DNA of 64,000 bases. Origin: Streptomyces anulatus (GTDB taxonomy: Bacteria > Actinomycetota > Actinomycetes > Streptomycetales > Streptomycetaceae). A program made the position numbers and the translations under genes. This document shows positions 23,438 through 33,400 of the stretch, piece by piece. A model generated the notes under the pieces. It was not told the origin of the DNA. It worked only from the letters and a program-made list of their open reading frames with translations, and searched no databases. Position 1 is the stretch's first letter. Each line of letters opens with the position of its first letter. The stretch covers positions 147,829 through 211,828 of the forward strand of contig NZ_JOEZ01000018.1 in NCBI RefSeq assembly GCF_000721175.1, written 5' to 3'.

Positions 23438-26400
23438 TCAGGCGGGGTGTCGGGGGCCGTGGCCCGGGGGCGGGGTGAGGGTGGAGGTGTAGTTCTCGCC
23501 TTCGACGAGCGGGGTCTCCAGGGTGAGACCGGCGGCGGCCATGCGGTCGTACTCGGCGAGGATCAGTTCCTTGGTGCGGTACGAGCCGTACTTGGCCTCG
23601 TCCTTGCGGCGGACGATGGGGAAGGTGTCGAGGATGTAGTCGACGTCGTCGCGGGCTACGCCGTAGAGGTGGAAGAAGAGGGCGTCGAGTTCGGCGCGGA
23701 TCACCTGTCGGCGACCCTCGTTCCAGCGGAACGGAGCGCCGGTATCACCGAGGTCGCTCGCAAATGCGGTGAGGTCGTGCGAGGTGAAAGTTAGCTCCAG
23801 TACTCGGGGGCTGATGAATTTCTGGAGGCGCGTAAGAATTCCAGGCAGCGGAACTGGAATTTGCTCGGACGTGCCTTTAGGGATACTGGGTTGGCTGAGG
23901 CTATTCCGCAACGCATAATCGTAAGGGAAGGAGTTGAAGCACGCCTCAAGGAGGGCGAGGTGATCTGCTGATGGGCCAGCAGATAGTATCCATCCGTAGG
24001 AAGCTGACCCCCAAGGGATGATTGCCGCAATGCAGGTGCGCTCGTCATTGCTTCGCGCCACACGTCGATGACCTAGCATTCCGGTAGTACAGTCGAAGCG
24101 GCGACGCGCGTGGCGGGCACGTGTATCTTCGAACGAGGTCCAATATTGCGGTTGTACTAGGTATTCGGCAGAGTCCAGTTGCGCGACAGTCGACTCGGGG
24201 CTTCCTGTTGAGTTACCGAATCGGTGAGAATACTGGTGTCCCATGCGTCCTTCGTAAAGGGGGAGCATCTCGTCCTCCCCCTTCCGGAATGTGTTTCCCT
24301 CGAGTGACCAGCCTTCCGATTCCAGGGTCTCGCGAGTATGGAGCAGATTGGAATCATGGGAGAGGTTGAACAAACCCTGCATGAAGGACACGCCCCATGG
24401 GTTCCCGCTTGGCTGCTCCGTCTTGATCATGACGGGGAAGCGTCGGTACATTCCGAGCGTGATCTCGGCATCCCGTCGGGACCTAAAGACTGGCAGCGTT
24501 CCGGTGTTCGGATTGAGCAGCCTGATCTCGTCCGGCGTCAGCGAGAACGCCTTATCCGGGTCGTCCAGCTCGGTCGTTTCGCGGAGGAAGAACGCGAACC
24601 TTGCTGCCGGTTCATGTAGAGACCGGCCCACGATAGACAGGATGCTGAACTTGAATGAGCGGTGCACGCCCGGGAAGAGGGGCGTAGCGTTCTCAAAGTC
24701 GTAAAGCACAGCGATCGACCCGCTCTGCACGAGGTCCTTGGAGAAGTACTGAGTCCTCGCATCAGTAGCGATCCCTGTCGGCACGATTACCCCTGCCCGC
24801 CCCTTCGGTCCGAGCAGGATGCGGTCCGTCTCTGTGAAGACCGAGTATGTGTTGAGGTTCCCTTGGCCAGTCAACGGAACCCGGCCCGAGCGCCGCAGGA
24901 AGTGGCTCTCGGCGTACACCTTCCGCTTACCCGCCTCGAACTCTTTGTACAACGGAAGCGTATCCGGCGAGTCCTTGAGCGCCTCGATCATCTTCTTGCG
25001 TACGGACGTACGGGATGCGTCGGCGATCTCTGGTGCGCGGTGGGCGAAGAACTCCTGCTCAGGGAATTCAACGCTGTCCCACGGCGGGTTACCCACCACG
25101 GAGTCGAAGCCGCCAGCCCAGCCCGTCGCAGAGGAAACTCCCCGGCCGTTCTCCGGAACGGAGAAGACCTCGGGGAATTCCAAGTGCCAGTGGAAGAAGG
25201 TGAACTGATCCCGTAGACGCTCGATCTCGACGCCGGTCTCTGCGGCGACACCCCCGCCACTTGGGTCCTCCAGCGCCTTGAACACCGAATGCGTCACCGC
25301 GCGCGGAGCGTCCGGCGTCTTGAGCCACACGAACGCCGCGCACCAGGCGTCGGCGACAAGCCGGGCCCGCTGGTACGCCGAGGAGCCGGCCCACTCCTCG
25401 TACGCCTCCTCCTGACGGCGCACGTCCGCCAACTCCTCCGCCTGAGCCAGCGTGATGGACCGAAGCCCTCTCGCGAAGACGGTGTTGGCGACCTGGACCG
25501 ACTCGTCGCTGATGTCGAACAGGCTGCCCTGCCCGATCCGCTCCTGCTGGTTGATCTTCTCCAAAGCCTTCGCGTGCTTCTTGTCGTCGCCCTCGGTGGC
25601 GATGAACGCATCGTCGGGAATCCCGTCCCGCAGCAGCTTCGGCGTTGCCCCGATCAACCCATTGCCGTGCTTCACGTGCGCGTCCAGGAAGCCCAGCGGC
25701 TTCCCTGGCTCCAACGCCTCCAACCACAGCGACACCTTGGCCAGTTCCACAGCCATCGGGTTGAGGTCCACGCCGTAGATGCACCGGGCGACGACCTCAT
25801 GCAGCGCATGCCGCACCGCGTCCAATGTCGGCTCGGGGTTCCGCTCCCGGACCGCCGCCACCTGCTTGGCGATGCGCCGTGCCGACGCCACCAGGAAGTG
25901 CCCCGATCCGCACGCCGGGTCGCACACCGTAAGCGACAGCAACTCGCCCACGATCGCGTCCGCCGGGTCGGCCGCCTTCGACTCCGACGCCGCCTCCTCG
26001 CCCCGCTTCACCGCGTCCCGTATCACCGGGTCCAGAGTCGAGTCCAACAAGCACTCGATGAGCGAGGACGGGGTGTAGTAACTACCTGTCGTCTTACGAG
26101 TGTTGCCCGCGACCTCGACCAGCGTGAACGTACGGTCGGCGGTGCTGTGCTTCGGCTCCAGCTCCAGCAGGGACTCGTACACGGAGCCCAGCTCCTCCGC
26201 GTCCAGGTGTCGGTAGTCGATCGCCCGCCAGCGCCCCGAGCTGCCGTCCCGCACCTGCGACAAGTGCCGTACGGCGGTCAACAGCGCCTCGTTCGACAGC
26301 TTCAGCCCACGCAACGGCGCATCCGCGTCCGTGTCGTTGAAGAGGCCGCCGAGACCGGGCAGGCCCAGTTCGGGGCGGCCCTTCTCGTCGCCGAGGGCGT

Positions 26401-27469
26401 CGAGGACGATGCGCAGGGCCTCGTACAGGTCACCGTGTGCCGTACCCCGCCGCTTCCTCGCGTGCGCACGCAGTCGGGCCGACGAGAAGTACGCCTCGTA
26501 CCGCTCGCGTGCCTGCGGGTCCGCCTTCGGCGACAGCAGCGCGTCGCGGTCCTCCGCCACGAAGACGAACAGCAGCCGGTACACGAGCCGCAGCAAAGAG
26601 GCCTGAAGGGGCTTCGGGCGGACGTCCTCGCGCAGGGCCGTGTTCTCCGGGTGCCTGAGGAAGCCCGTACCCAGCGCGGTGATCGCGTCCTGGACGCCCT
26701 TGCGGAGCTGGTCCAGGGCGCGGGTGCCGGACGCGATGGCCTCCGTGCGCCACTTCTCCAGCCGGCACGCGGACGGCGGCGCGTCCTCCGCCACGTCGAA
26801 CCGCGACACGTGCAGCACCCGGTACAGCAGCACGAACTCGCTGAACAGCTCGCCGTCGAAGATCGCTTCGAGGTCGAACTCGACGTACGAGGCCGTGGCC
26901 AGCGCGCTGGAGTCACGCAGCAGCCGTACCTGACGACCGTTCGTCAGAACGCCCCACAGGTGGGTCTCCGTGCGGTTCAGGCACTCCTGGAGCATCGACT
27001 GCGGCGGGACCGTGCCCACGCCGCCGGGGCGCTTGTCCAGGTTGGCGTTCCAGGGCGTCTGGTGGATCAGCGCGTGCTGCCATCGGTGGGAGACCGGGAA
27101 CCTCTTCTCCGCGTCCGAGTCGGCGGCGATGCCCGCCGCCCCGACCTGCGTCAGCGGGCCGAAGCCGAGCTCTCGCCAGAGCGGGGCCAGCCAGTCACTG
27201 CCGGCACGACCGGTTGAATCGGCCGCCGGGTCGCCCGTCTCGCGGTCCTCGGGGAGGTGTTTGCGCAGCTCGCGCCAGAGCGGCTTCAGGTACTCCCAGC
27301 TGCGCTCGGCCTCGTCGCGTACCGATCGGGAGGACGGCAGGCCGTAGTCGGAGGGCTTCGAGCCGGCGACGTCCTTGCCCTCGGAGATCCGTACCAGCAT
27401 GTCGGCGGGCAGCAGCCCCCCGACCGTGTGGACGGCGGTGAACACCTGGTTGCGGGTGACGGCGGACAT
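23438..27469 (-). CDS. drmMI: DrmMI-like adenine-specific DNA methyltransferase
   Basis: A 1343-residue methylase of the Eco57I/PglX-like type. The SAM motif is VCDPACGSGHFLVASARR (about residue 515), followed by IYGVDLNPMAVELAKVSLWLE. Catalytic motif IV is VVGNPPWDS near 791, so it looks active as an N6-adenine methylase. The C-terminal 400 residues form a target-recognition region. In class 1 DISARM, DrmMI modifies host DNA so that the helicase complex can tell it from phage DNA. It overlaps drmD by one base (TGATG), the canonical order. The start is ATG 27469; upstream open frame is a shadow. Confidence 0.85.
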   Translation of the reverse strand: MSAVTRNQVFTAVHTVGGLLPADMLVRISEGKDVAGSKPSDYGLPSSRSVRDEAERSWEYLKPLWRELRKHLPEDRETGDPAADSTGRAGSDWLAPLWRELGFGPLTQVGAAGIAADSDAEKRFPVSHRWQHALIHQTPWNANLDKRPGGVGTVPPQSMLQECLNRTETHLWGVLTNGRQVRLLRDSSALATASYVEFDLEAIFDGELFSEFVLLYRVLHVSRFDVAEDAPPSACRLEKWRTEAIASGTRALDQLRKGVQDAITALGTGFLRHPENTALREDVRPKPLQASLLRLVYRLLFVFVAEDRDALLSPKADPQARERYEAYFSSARLRAHARKRRGTAHGDLYEALRIVLDALGDEKGRPELGLPGLGGLFNDTDADAPLRGLKLSNEALLTAVRHLSQVRDGSSGRWRAIDYRHLDAEELGSVYESLLELEPKHSTADRTFTLVEVAGNTRKTTGSYYTPSSLIECLLDSTLDPVIRDAVKRGEEAASESKAADPADAIVGELLSLTVCDPACGSGHFLVASARRIAKQVAAVRERNPEPTLDAVRHALHEVVARCIYGVDLNPMAVELAKVSLWLEALEPGKPLGFLDAHVKHGNGLIGATPKLLRDGIPDDAFIATEGDDKKHAKALEKINQQERIGQGSLFDISDESVQVANTVFARGLRSITLAQAEELADVRRQEEAYEEWAGSSAYQRARLVADAWCAAFVWLKTPDAPRAVTHSVFKALEDPSGGGVAAETGVEIERLRDQFTFFHWHLEFPEVFSVPENGRGVSSATGWAGGFDSVVGNPPWDSVEFPEQEFFAHRAPEIADASRTSVRKKMIEALKDSPDTLPLYKEFEAGKRKVYAESHFLRRSGRVPLTGQGNLNTYSVFTETDRILLGPKGRAGVIVPTGIATDARTQYFSKDLVQSGSIAVLYDFENATPLFPGVHRSFKFSILSIVGRSLHEPAARFAFFLRETTELDDPDKAFSLTPDEIRLLNPNTGTLPVFRSRRDAEITLGMYRRFPVMIKTEQPSGNPWGVSFMQGLFNLSHDSNLLHTRETLESEGWSLEGNTFRKGEDEMLPLYEGRMGHQYSHRFGNSTGSPESTVAQLDSAEYLVQPQYWTSFEDTRARHARRRFDCTTGMLGHRRVARSNDERTCIAAIIPWGSASYGWILSAGPSADHLALLEACFNSFPYDYALRNSLSQPSIPKGTSEQIPVPLPGILTRLQKFISPRVLELTFTSHDLTAFASDLGDTGAPFRWNEGRRQVIRAELDALFFHLYGVARDDVDYILDTFPIVRRKDEAKYGSYRTKELILAEYDRMAAAGLTLETPLVEGENYTSTLTPPPGHGPRHPA

Positions 27470-30426
27470 CAGGCGGACACTCCAGGAGCAGCGGGGGCGG
27501 CGGCCGGGGCAGCGGCGGGGGCGGCGGGCAGGTACACGTACGCGCCGAGGACGTCGGCGGGCTTCTGCACGGTGACGGACAGGCCACGGACGATCTCGCC
27601 GGACGCCTGGCGCACCCGGCGGTGCGAGGCGTCCAGCTCCGCCGCCAGCTCCTCGCCGTACGACTCCAGATGGCCGTACACGTCGGGGAGTTGGCTGAGC
27701 AGGCGCGTCATCGTGCGCTCGGCGTAGTGGCGGTCCGTACTCTCCGACGCCGTTGCGTCGAGCAGGTCCCGTGCCCGCTCCGGCGGCAGCCACTCCGCCT
27801 TCCTCGCCGAGCCCTCGAAGGCGACCAGCCGGGCGTCCTCCGCGACCAGCTGCTTCTCGCCGCTGCGGGAGGGCAGCGTGAGGTGGAAGCGGTAGCGGAC
27901 CAGGAGCAGGGTGGTGAGGGTGCCGACCGCGTCCGTGGTGACCACGCCGCAGCGGCGGGCCGGGCGGGCACCGTCCGCCTGGGTGTCCAGGGCGGCGTTC
28001 AGGACGTGGGACGCGAGGGCGCCCACGACCGGGTCCGTCCGTACCAGGGCCGCCTCACCGCGTGCCACCGCCGGGTCCGCGCGGAACGGGATCGGGCGGT
28101 CCTTCTCGATGACCTCCGCGCCGACCGTCGGGGCGAGCGCGTCCCGCAGGCCGATGGGCGTGCCGCCGACCTGGGCCGTGAAGTCCTCGCCGTCGCCGCG
28201 GAGTACGGCACCGAGCGCGCCCAGCGACTCCCGTACGAACGTGTCGACCTCGCCCGCGCCGCCCAGCGCCTCGCGGACCGCCGCGACCTCGCGGGCCACC
28301 TCCTGCGGATGCACGGAGCGCTGTGCGAACCGCGAGCGTGACGCCTTCTCGCGTTCTGCCGCCGAGTTCCAGTCGCTGTCCAGCTTCGCCGTGCTCACCT
28401 TGAACGCGTCCGCGCTGAACAGGGCGTCCTGGTCCTCGCGGCCCCGCATCAACAGCCACTCCACGATGGCGTCCGTGACGCCCGTCGACAGCTCGTCGGG
28501 TACGGAGACGGAGATGCCGAGGTCCTTCTTGATCTGGCGGTGCTTCTTGATGAGGACTTCGAGGACCTTGCCGTCGATGCCGTTGTCGTCGCCGTACAAG
28601 GTGATGACGCGGACCTGGTCCTTGCGCTGCCCGTATCGGTCGACGCGGCCCTCGCGCTGGTCGTGGCGGGTCGGGTTCCAGGCCAGGTCGTAGTGGACGA
28701 CGGCGTCGAAGTGGTGCTGGAGGTTCACGCCCTCCGACAGACAGTCCGTCGCGATCAGGACACGGCGGGCGGCGGCGTCCCCGCCGGCCTCCTCGGCGAG
28801 CTTCTCGATGCGCTCCAGGCGCTGCTGCGGGGAGAGCGTGCCGGTGACCGCCTTGACGACGGTCCTGGCGCCGAGCGGGCCGCGCCTGCCGGACTCCTTG
28901 TCGTTCTCCAGCTGGGCGGCGAGGTACTCGGCCGTCGGGATGTAGCGGCAGAACACGATCGGGTTGTGGCCGTCCGCGAGCAGCGCCTTGAGGTGCTTGA
29001 TCAGCGCCTTCAGCTTCAGGTCCTTCGCCGGACCTTCCAACTGCGCCGCGATGTCCGCGAGTTCGGCGAGGTGCGAGCGGGGGTCCTCGGTCGTCTCCGC
29101 GCCCGGCGCGACGTCCATGCCCTCCATCGCGTCACTGTCGGCCGCGTCGCTGTTGAGCGGGGCGCCCAGCTTGTCGGCCTCCTCCGCCGACGCGGCGATC
29201 GCCGCCGCCGAGCGGGTCCGCAGCGTCTGCGCGGCGGCGCGCGGGGACGACACCAGCGAGCGGAGCAGGGCGATCGCCGACCACCAGGCGATGCGCGCCT
29301 CCCGCTTGCCCTGACTGCCCGCCTGCTCGACGCGCTCACTCGCGTACGCGATCGCGTCGTCGAGCAGGGCCCGGTACTCCGGCGACAGCTTGTACGTCTC
29401 GTCCTTGAAGTAACGGTCCGAAGGGAACGCCGTCCGCTCCGCGAGGGAGTCGTCGGTCAGACCGTCCTCCTTGGTGAGGTACTGGCGTACGTCCGCCCGC
29501 TTACGCGCCACGAAGTGCTGGGCGAGGAGCTTCCTGCCCGCCTCCGAATCCAGGCTCACGTCGGCCAGTTCGGGCTTGACCAGGCCGAGGAGGTTGCGGA
29601 ACGCCGACTCCTTGCCGCTGTGCGGGGTCGCCGTCACGAGCAGCAGGTGCCGGGTCTCGTCCTGCGCGACGCGGCGCAGCAGTTCGTAGCGGAGCTGGTT
29701 CTGCGAGGCCGTCGAGGTGTCGTCGGCGACGACGCAGGTGTGGGCCTCGTCGACGATCACCAGGTCCGGGCAGTGACGTACGAAGTCGTCGCGGTGGCGC
29801 GGCGACTTGATGAAGTCCGTCGAGACGATCACGTGCGGGTACTTGTCGAAGAGGGACTGGCCCAGGTCCAGGCCCCGTTCGAGGCGCGAGACCGTCGAGG
29901 AGAGGACCAGCTCCGCGTCGATGCCGAACTTCGAGCGCAGCTCCTGCTGCCACTGCTCGGCGAGCGCGGGCGAGCAGAGGACCGCCAGGCCGGTCGCCTC
30001 GCCCTGCGCGAGGAGTTCGCTCGCGACCAGGCCCGCCTCGATCGTCTTGCCGATGCCGACATCATCGGAGATCAGCATCCGGACCGTCTTCTGCCGCAGG
30101 GCCATCAGAAGAGGAACCAGCTGATACGCGCGCGGCTCCACCGCGATCCCGGCCAGCGACCGGAACGGTCCCGCGCCCGAGCGGAAACCGACGCGCAGCG
30201 CCGTACGCAGCAGGCCCGCCGCCCGCTGGTCGCCGAGGTCGCCCGGCTCCGGCGGCGCGAACTTCGCCTCGTCCACCGCCTCGAACGCCGGGAACACGGC
30301 GGCGATGTCGTCATCCGAGCCGCCCAGCGGACGCAGGACGAGCAGATCGGGCCTGCTCTCGGGAAGCACGACCCATTCCCGGCCGCGGGCCTTCACCAGG
30401 GAACCGGCGGAGTACGTGAGTGCCAT
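27469..30426 (-). CDS. drmD: DrmD-like SNF2-family helicase
   Basis: A 985-residue DNA translocase. The first RecA lobe has ISDDVGIGKTIEAGL (Walker A variant) and LVIVDEAHTC (motif II). The second has ATDCLSEGVNLQHHFDAVVHYDLAWNPTRHDQREGRVDRYGQ spread over motifs V-VI, as in RapA-like SNF2 proteins. An Ala/Glu/Lys-rich helical insertion lies between the lobes (about 380-450). DrmD followed by DrmMI is the hallmark pair of class 1 DISARM. It is 50 bases downstream of the kinase-helicase gene and overlaps drmMI. The C-terminus ends in an Ala/Pro repeat. Confidence 0.85.
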   Translation of the reverse strand: MALTYSAGSLVKARGREWVVLPESRPDLLVLRPLGGSDDDIAAVFPAFEAVDEAKFAPPEPGDLGDQRAAGLLRTALRVGFRSGAGPFRSLAGIAVEPRAYQLVPLLMALRQKTVRMLISDDVGIGKTIEAGLVASELLAQGEATGLAVLCSPALAEQWQQELRSKFGIDAELVLSSTVSRLERGLDLGQSLFDKYPHVIVSTDFIKSPRHRDDFVRHCPDLVIVDEAHTCVVADDTSTASQNQLRYELLRRVAQDETRHLLLVTATPHSGKESAFRNLLGLVKPELADVSLDSEAGRKLLAQHFVARKRADVRQYLTKEDGLTDDSLAERTAFPSDRYFKDETYKLSPEYRALLDDAIAYASERVEQAGSQGKREARIAWWSAIALLRSLVSSPRAAAQTLRTRSAAAIAASAEEADKLGAPLNSDAADSDAMEGMDVAPGAETTEDPRSHLAELADIAAQLEGPAKDLKLKALIKHLKALLADGHNPIVFCRYIPTAEYLAAQLENDKESGRRGPLGARTVVKAVTGTLSPQQRLERIEKLAEEAGGDAAARRVLIATDCLSEGVNLQHHFDAVVHYDLAWNPTRHDQREGRVDRYGQRKDQVRVITLYGDDNGIDGKVLEVLIKKHRQIKKDLGISVSVPDELSTGVTDAIVEWLLMRGREDQDALFSADAFKVSTAKLDSDWNSAAEREKASRSRFAQRSVHPQEVAREVAAVREALGGAGEVDTFVRESLGALGAVLRGDGEDFTAQVGGTPIGLRDALAPTVGAEVIEKDRPIPFRADPAVARGEAALVRTDPVVGALASHVLNAALDTQADGARPARRCGVVTTDAVGTLTTLLLVRYRFHLTLPSRSGEKQLVAEDARLVAFEGSARKAEWLPPERARDLLDATASESTDRHYAERTMTRLLSQLPDVYGHLESYGEELAAELDASHRRVRQASGEIVRGLSVTVQKPADVLGAYVYLPAAPAAAPAAAPAAPGVSA

Positions 30427-30476
30427 GTGAGTCTTCGAGTCCTCGTGTTGGGTCCGACCGGATGGGGCGGGGGCGG

Positions 30477-33400
30477 TCAGCTTGCGGCCGGAGAGCCGAA
30501 GTAGCGGGCGTTGGCGGCGGCGACGGCGTCCCAGTCCGCGCCGTGCGCGAAACGGATCACGTCCCAGCGGGCGTTGAACAGGCGGTCCTCGGCGTCCTCG
30601 TCACGGGAGCTGTCCCGCTCCCTGTCCGGCAGGTCCACGAAGACGGCCACGTTCACACCGGGCAGGCGGTAGACGAAGTCGGGGGTCGCCATCGCCTCGG
30701 TGAGGAACGAGCCCGGCTCGTCCGGCAGTCGCAGGCCACGCGCCTTCGCCCACCCCAGGAAGTCGCCCTGAGCCGCAAGCTCGGCTGCGGCCGTCTCGAG
30801 GGCCGTCGGCTCGGCGGGGGACCGGTCGAGCAGCCGCCGGTACTGCTCCGAACGCGACTCGCCGCGCGACTCGCGCCGGGCCGTCGCCGTCGCGAACCGC
30901 ACCAGCAGGTCCCGCACCGAATGCCGGTCGATCAGGGCGTGGTTGAGCTGGTTGCCGTACGTCAGCAGACACTCGTAGCAGCCGCGCGCGCACGGCCGGT
31001 CCGGATGCGGGCCTCCCTGATCGGCGCCGTCCGCGTCGAAGTGGCAGATGTCCAGGGCGCGTACGGCGGCCTTCGCCAAGGCGTCGGGTTCGGCCTGGAG
31101 GCGGCGCAGCACACCCGCGCCGCCCTCGGCGGCCTCCGTGAACAGGACGCGGTTTCGGGGACCGTCGTCCGGCGGCAGCAGCTCGCTGGACAGCTCGGCG
31201 TCCTCCAGCTCGAACGCGGCCTCGACGCCCCGCTCCAGGGCGTACATCAAGGAGAGCGCGACCGGCTCCGGCAGCGGCTCGTCCAGGGTGACGACAAGGA
31301 TGTTGCGGCGGTCCTCCACGTACGGGATGACCCGCTTCTTGCGGCGCCGCTCGTTGCCGTCCGCGTCGATCACCGGCAGCTCGCTGGAGTCGCCGGACGC
31401 CTCGGAGGCGGCCTTGTCGTTCATCCAGCGGCCGTCCGCGAGGTCCAGCCAGTACCCGGCCGGCTCGTCGCTCCTCGCGCGCACCCGGCCGGTGTTGGTG
31501 ATGCGGACGGTCGCCGAGTCGCCGTACGCCACGTCGGCGAGCGGCGCGCCCGACGCGTCGGTGACCGCCGCGTTCAGGCGGCCCTTGCGGGTGCCGTGGT
31601 CCTGGAAGCGGTACGACGTCTCCAGCTTGAAGCCGGCGCGGCGCCGCTCCTCCTCGTCGGAGGAGATCCGCTCACGGCGGGTGGTGTACACGGTGTGCAG
31701 GTGCAGCAGACCGTACGTCGCCGCGCCCAGCGGCTCGTGGCACATGGCGCAGCGGTCCTCCAGCTGCTCCGGATCGTGGTGGTAGCCGCAACCCGCGCAG
31801 CGGCGGGCCTCGCTGGTCGCCAGCTCGCCCGAGGAGTCCGGCGGCAGCTGGATGCGGGTCACCTGGTAGCGGGCGCCCTCGTGGTAGATCAGCGAACCCG
31901 GACCGAACTCGCGGATCGCGAGGAAGCGCGGCCGCTGGAGGTAGTCGCCGTCCCCGCGGCGGCGGCCCACCGTCGGAATGTACGCGGCGAGCGGGAGCCG
32001 CGGGAAGCTGTAGCCGGGCAGAAAGCCCTCGGACGCGAGATAGCGGTACGGGTTGAAGTCGGAGAGGACCGACTTGCTGTCGACGCTCTCGTTCATCAGC
32101 AGGTTCAGCTGTGTCTCGGCCTCGCGGCGGCGGGCGTTCGCCCGGACGCGGTCGCCCTCGGTGAGGCTGTAGTCCAGGCGGCGCCTGTTCTGGATGTACT
32201 GGTCGTCGAGCGCGGAGCGGAACAGCTGCCGCCAGCGGTCGAAGGCCTGGTCGAAGCGGGTCGACACCGTCGCCACCCGGTCCTGGATCCAGTCGTCGTG
32301 CCACCAGGTGGTGTCGGCGAAGTCGGGCAGGAGCGGGCCGAGGACGCGCAGGGCCGCGTCGACGGTGCGGCGCCGGGCGCTCTCGTCGAGGGAGGCGGCG
32401 AGGATGTCCGGCAGCAGCCCCAGCGCGGGGTTCGGGCGCTCCCCCGTGTCCGGATACGACACGTCGAGCACCTCGGGGACGGCACGGCCCAGCTTCAGGC
32501 CGGCCTCCGCGATCCAGATGCCCTGGAGGTGGGAGAGCACCAGGTCCTCGTTGGCGAGGTCCAGGCGCGGCGGGGCGACGGCGCCCGCGACCATGCGCTC
32601 CGAGCGGCGGAAGTAGTACTGGTCGTGGCTGTTGCCCGTCGCGCAGTACGTGGTCACGAGCGCGGGCTGGCCGCTGCGGCCCGCACGGCCCGAGCGCTGC
32701 GCGTAGTTCGCGGGCGTGGGCGGCACGTTGCGCATCATCACCGCGTTGAGCTGGGAGATGTCGACGCCCAGCTCCATCGTCGGGGAGCAGTACAGCAGCT
32801 TCAGCTCCGCCTTGCGGAAGGCCTCCTCGCGCTGCTCCCGCTCCTGAGGCGAGACCTGCGCGGTGTGCTCGCGTGCGAACAGGCCGGACAGGGTGCCCGC
32901 CGCGTCCTTGTACAGGTCGCGGAAGAAGGTGTTGACGCGCGGGCCGTCGCCGCTCTGGTAGGTGCGGGTCAGCGGGTCGTGCGTACCCCTCTCGCCCCTG
33001 CCCGCACGCCAGACGAGGGACTGGGCGGCCACCCGGTAGCCCGTCGCGGCCGGGGCGGAGGACCTGCGGTAGCGGCCCGCGCGCTGCGGCGCCTCCGTCA
33101 CCTCCTTCACCAGTCCCGCCTTGGCCAGGACCTTCAGCAACTCCTCGATGACCAGCTGGAGACCGGCCGGGTCGAGCGTCCTGAACGACGTGTCCGCACG
33201 CCGCAGGTACTTGCCGAACTTGCCGCGCGCCGACAGGAACAGCGCCGAGCGGTCCATGCCCGGACGGGACGGGTGCGGATAGGCGGTCCCGACCTTCGGC
33301 CTGTCGGCGGCGGACAGCACCCACGGGTCGATCAGCCGCTCCTCGCTCGCCCGCTGGAGCGAGTCGAAGTCGTCACGGAAGTACGAGACGTCGATGGCGA

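Noticed and set aside
28540..30504. A 654-codon plus-strand frame opposite drmD
   Set aside because: Shadow of a gene with complete helicase motifs.
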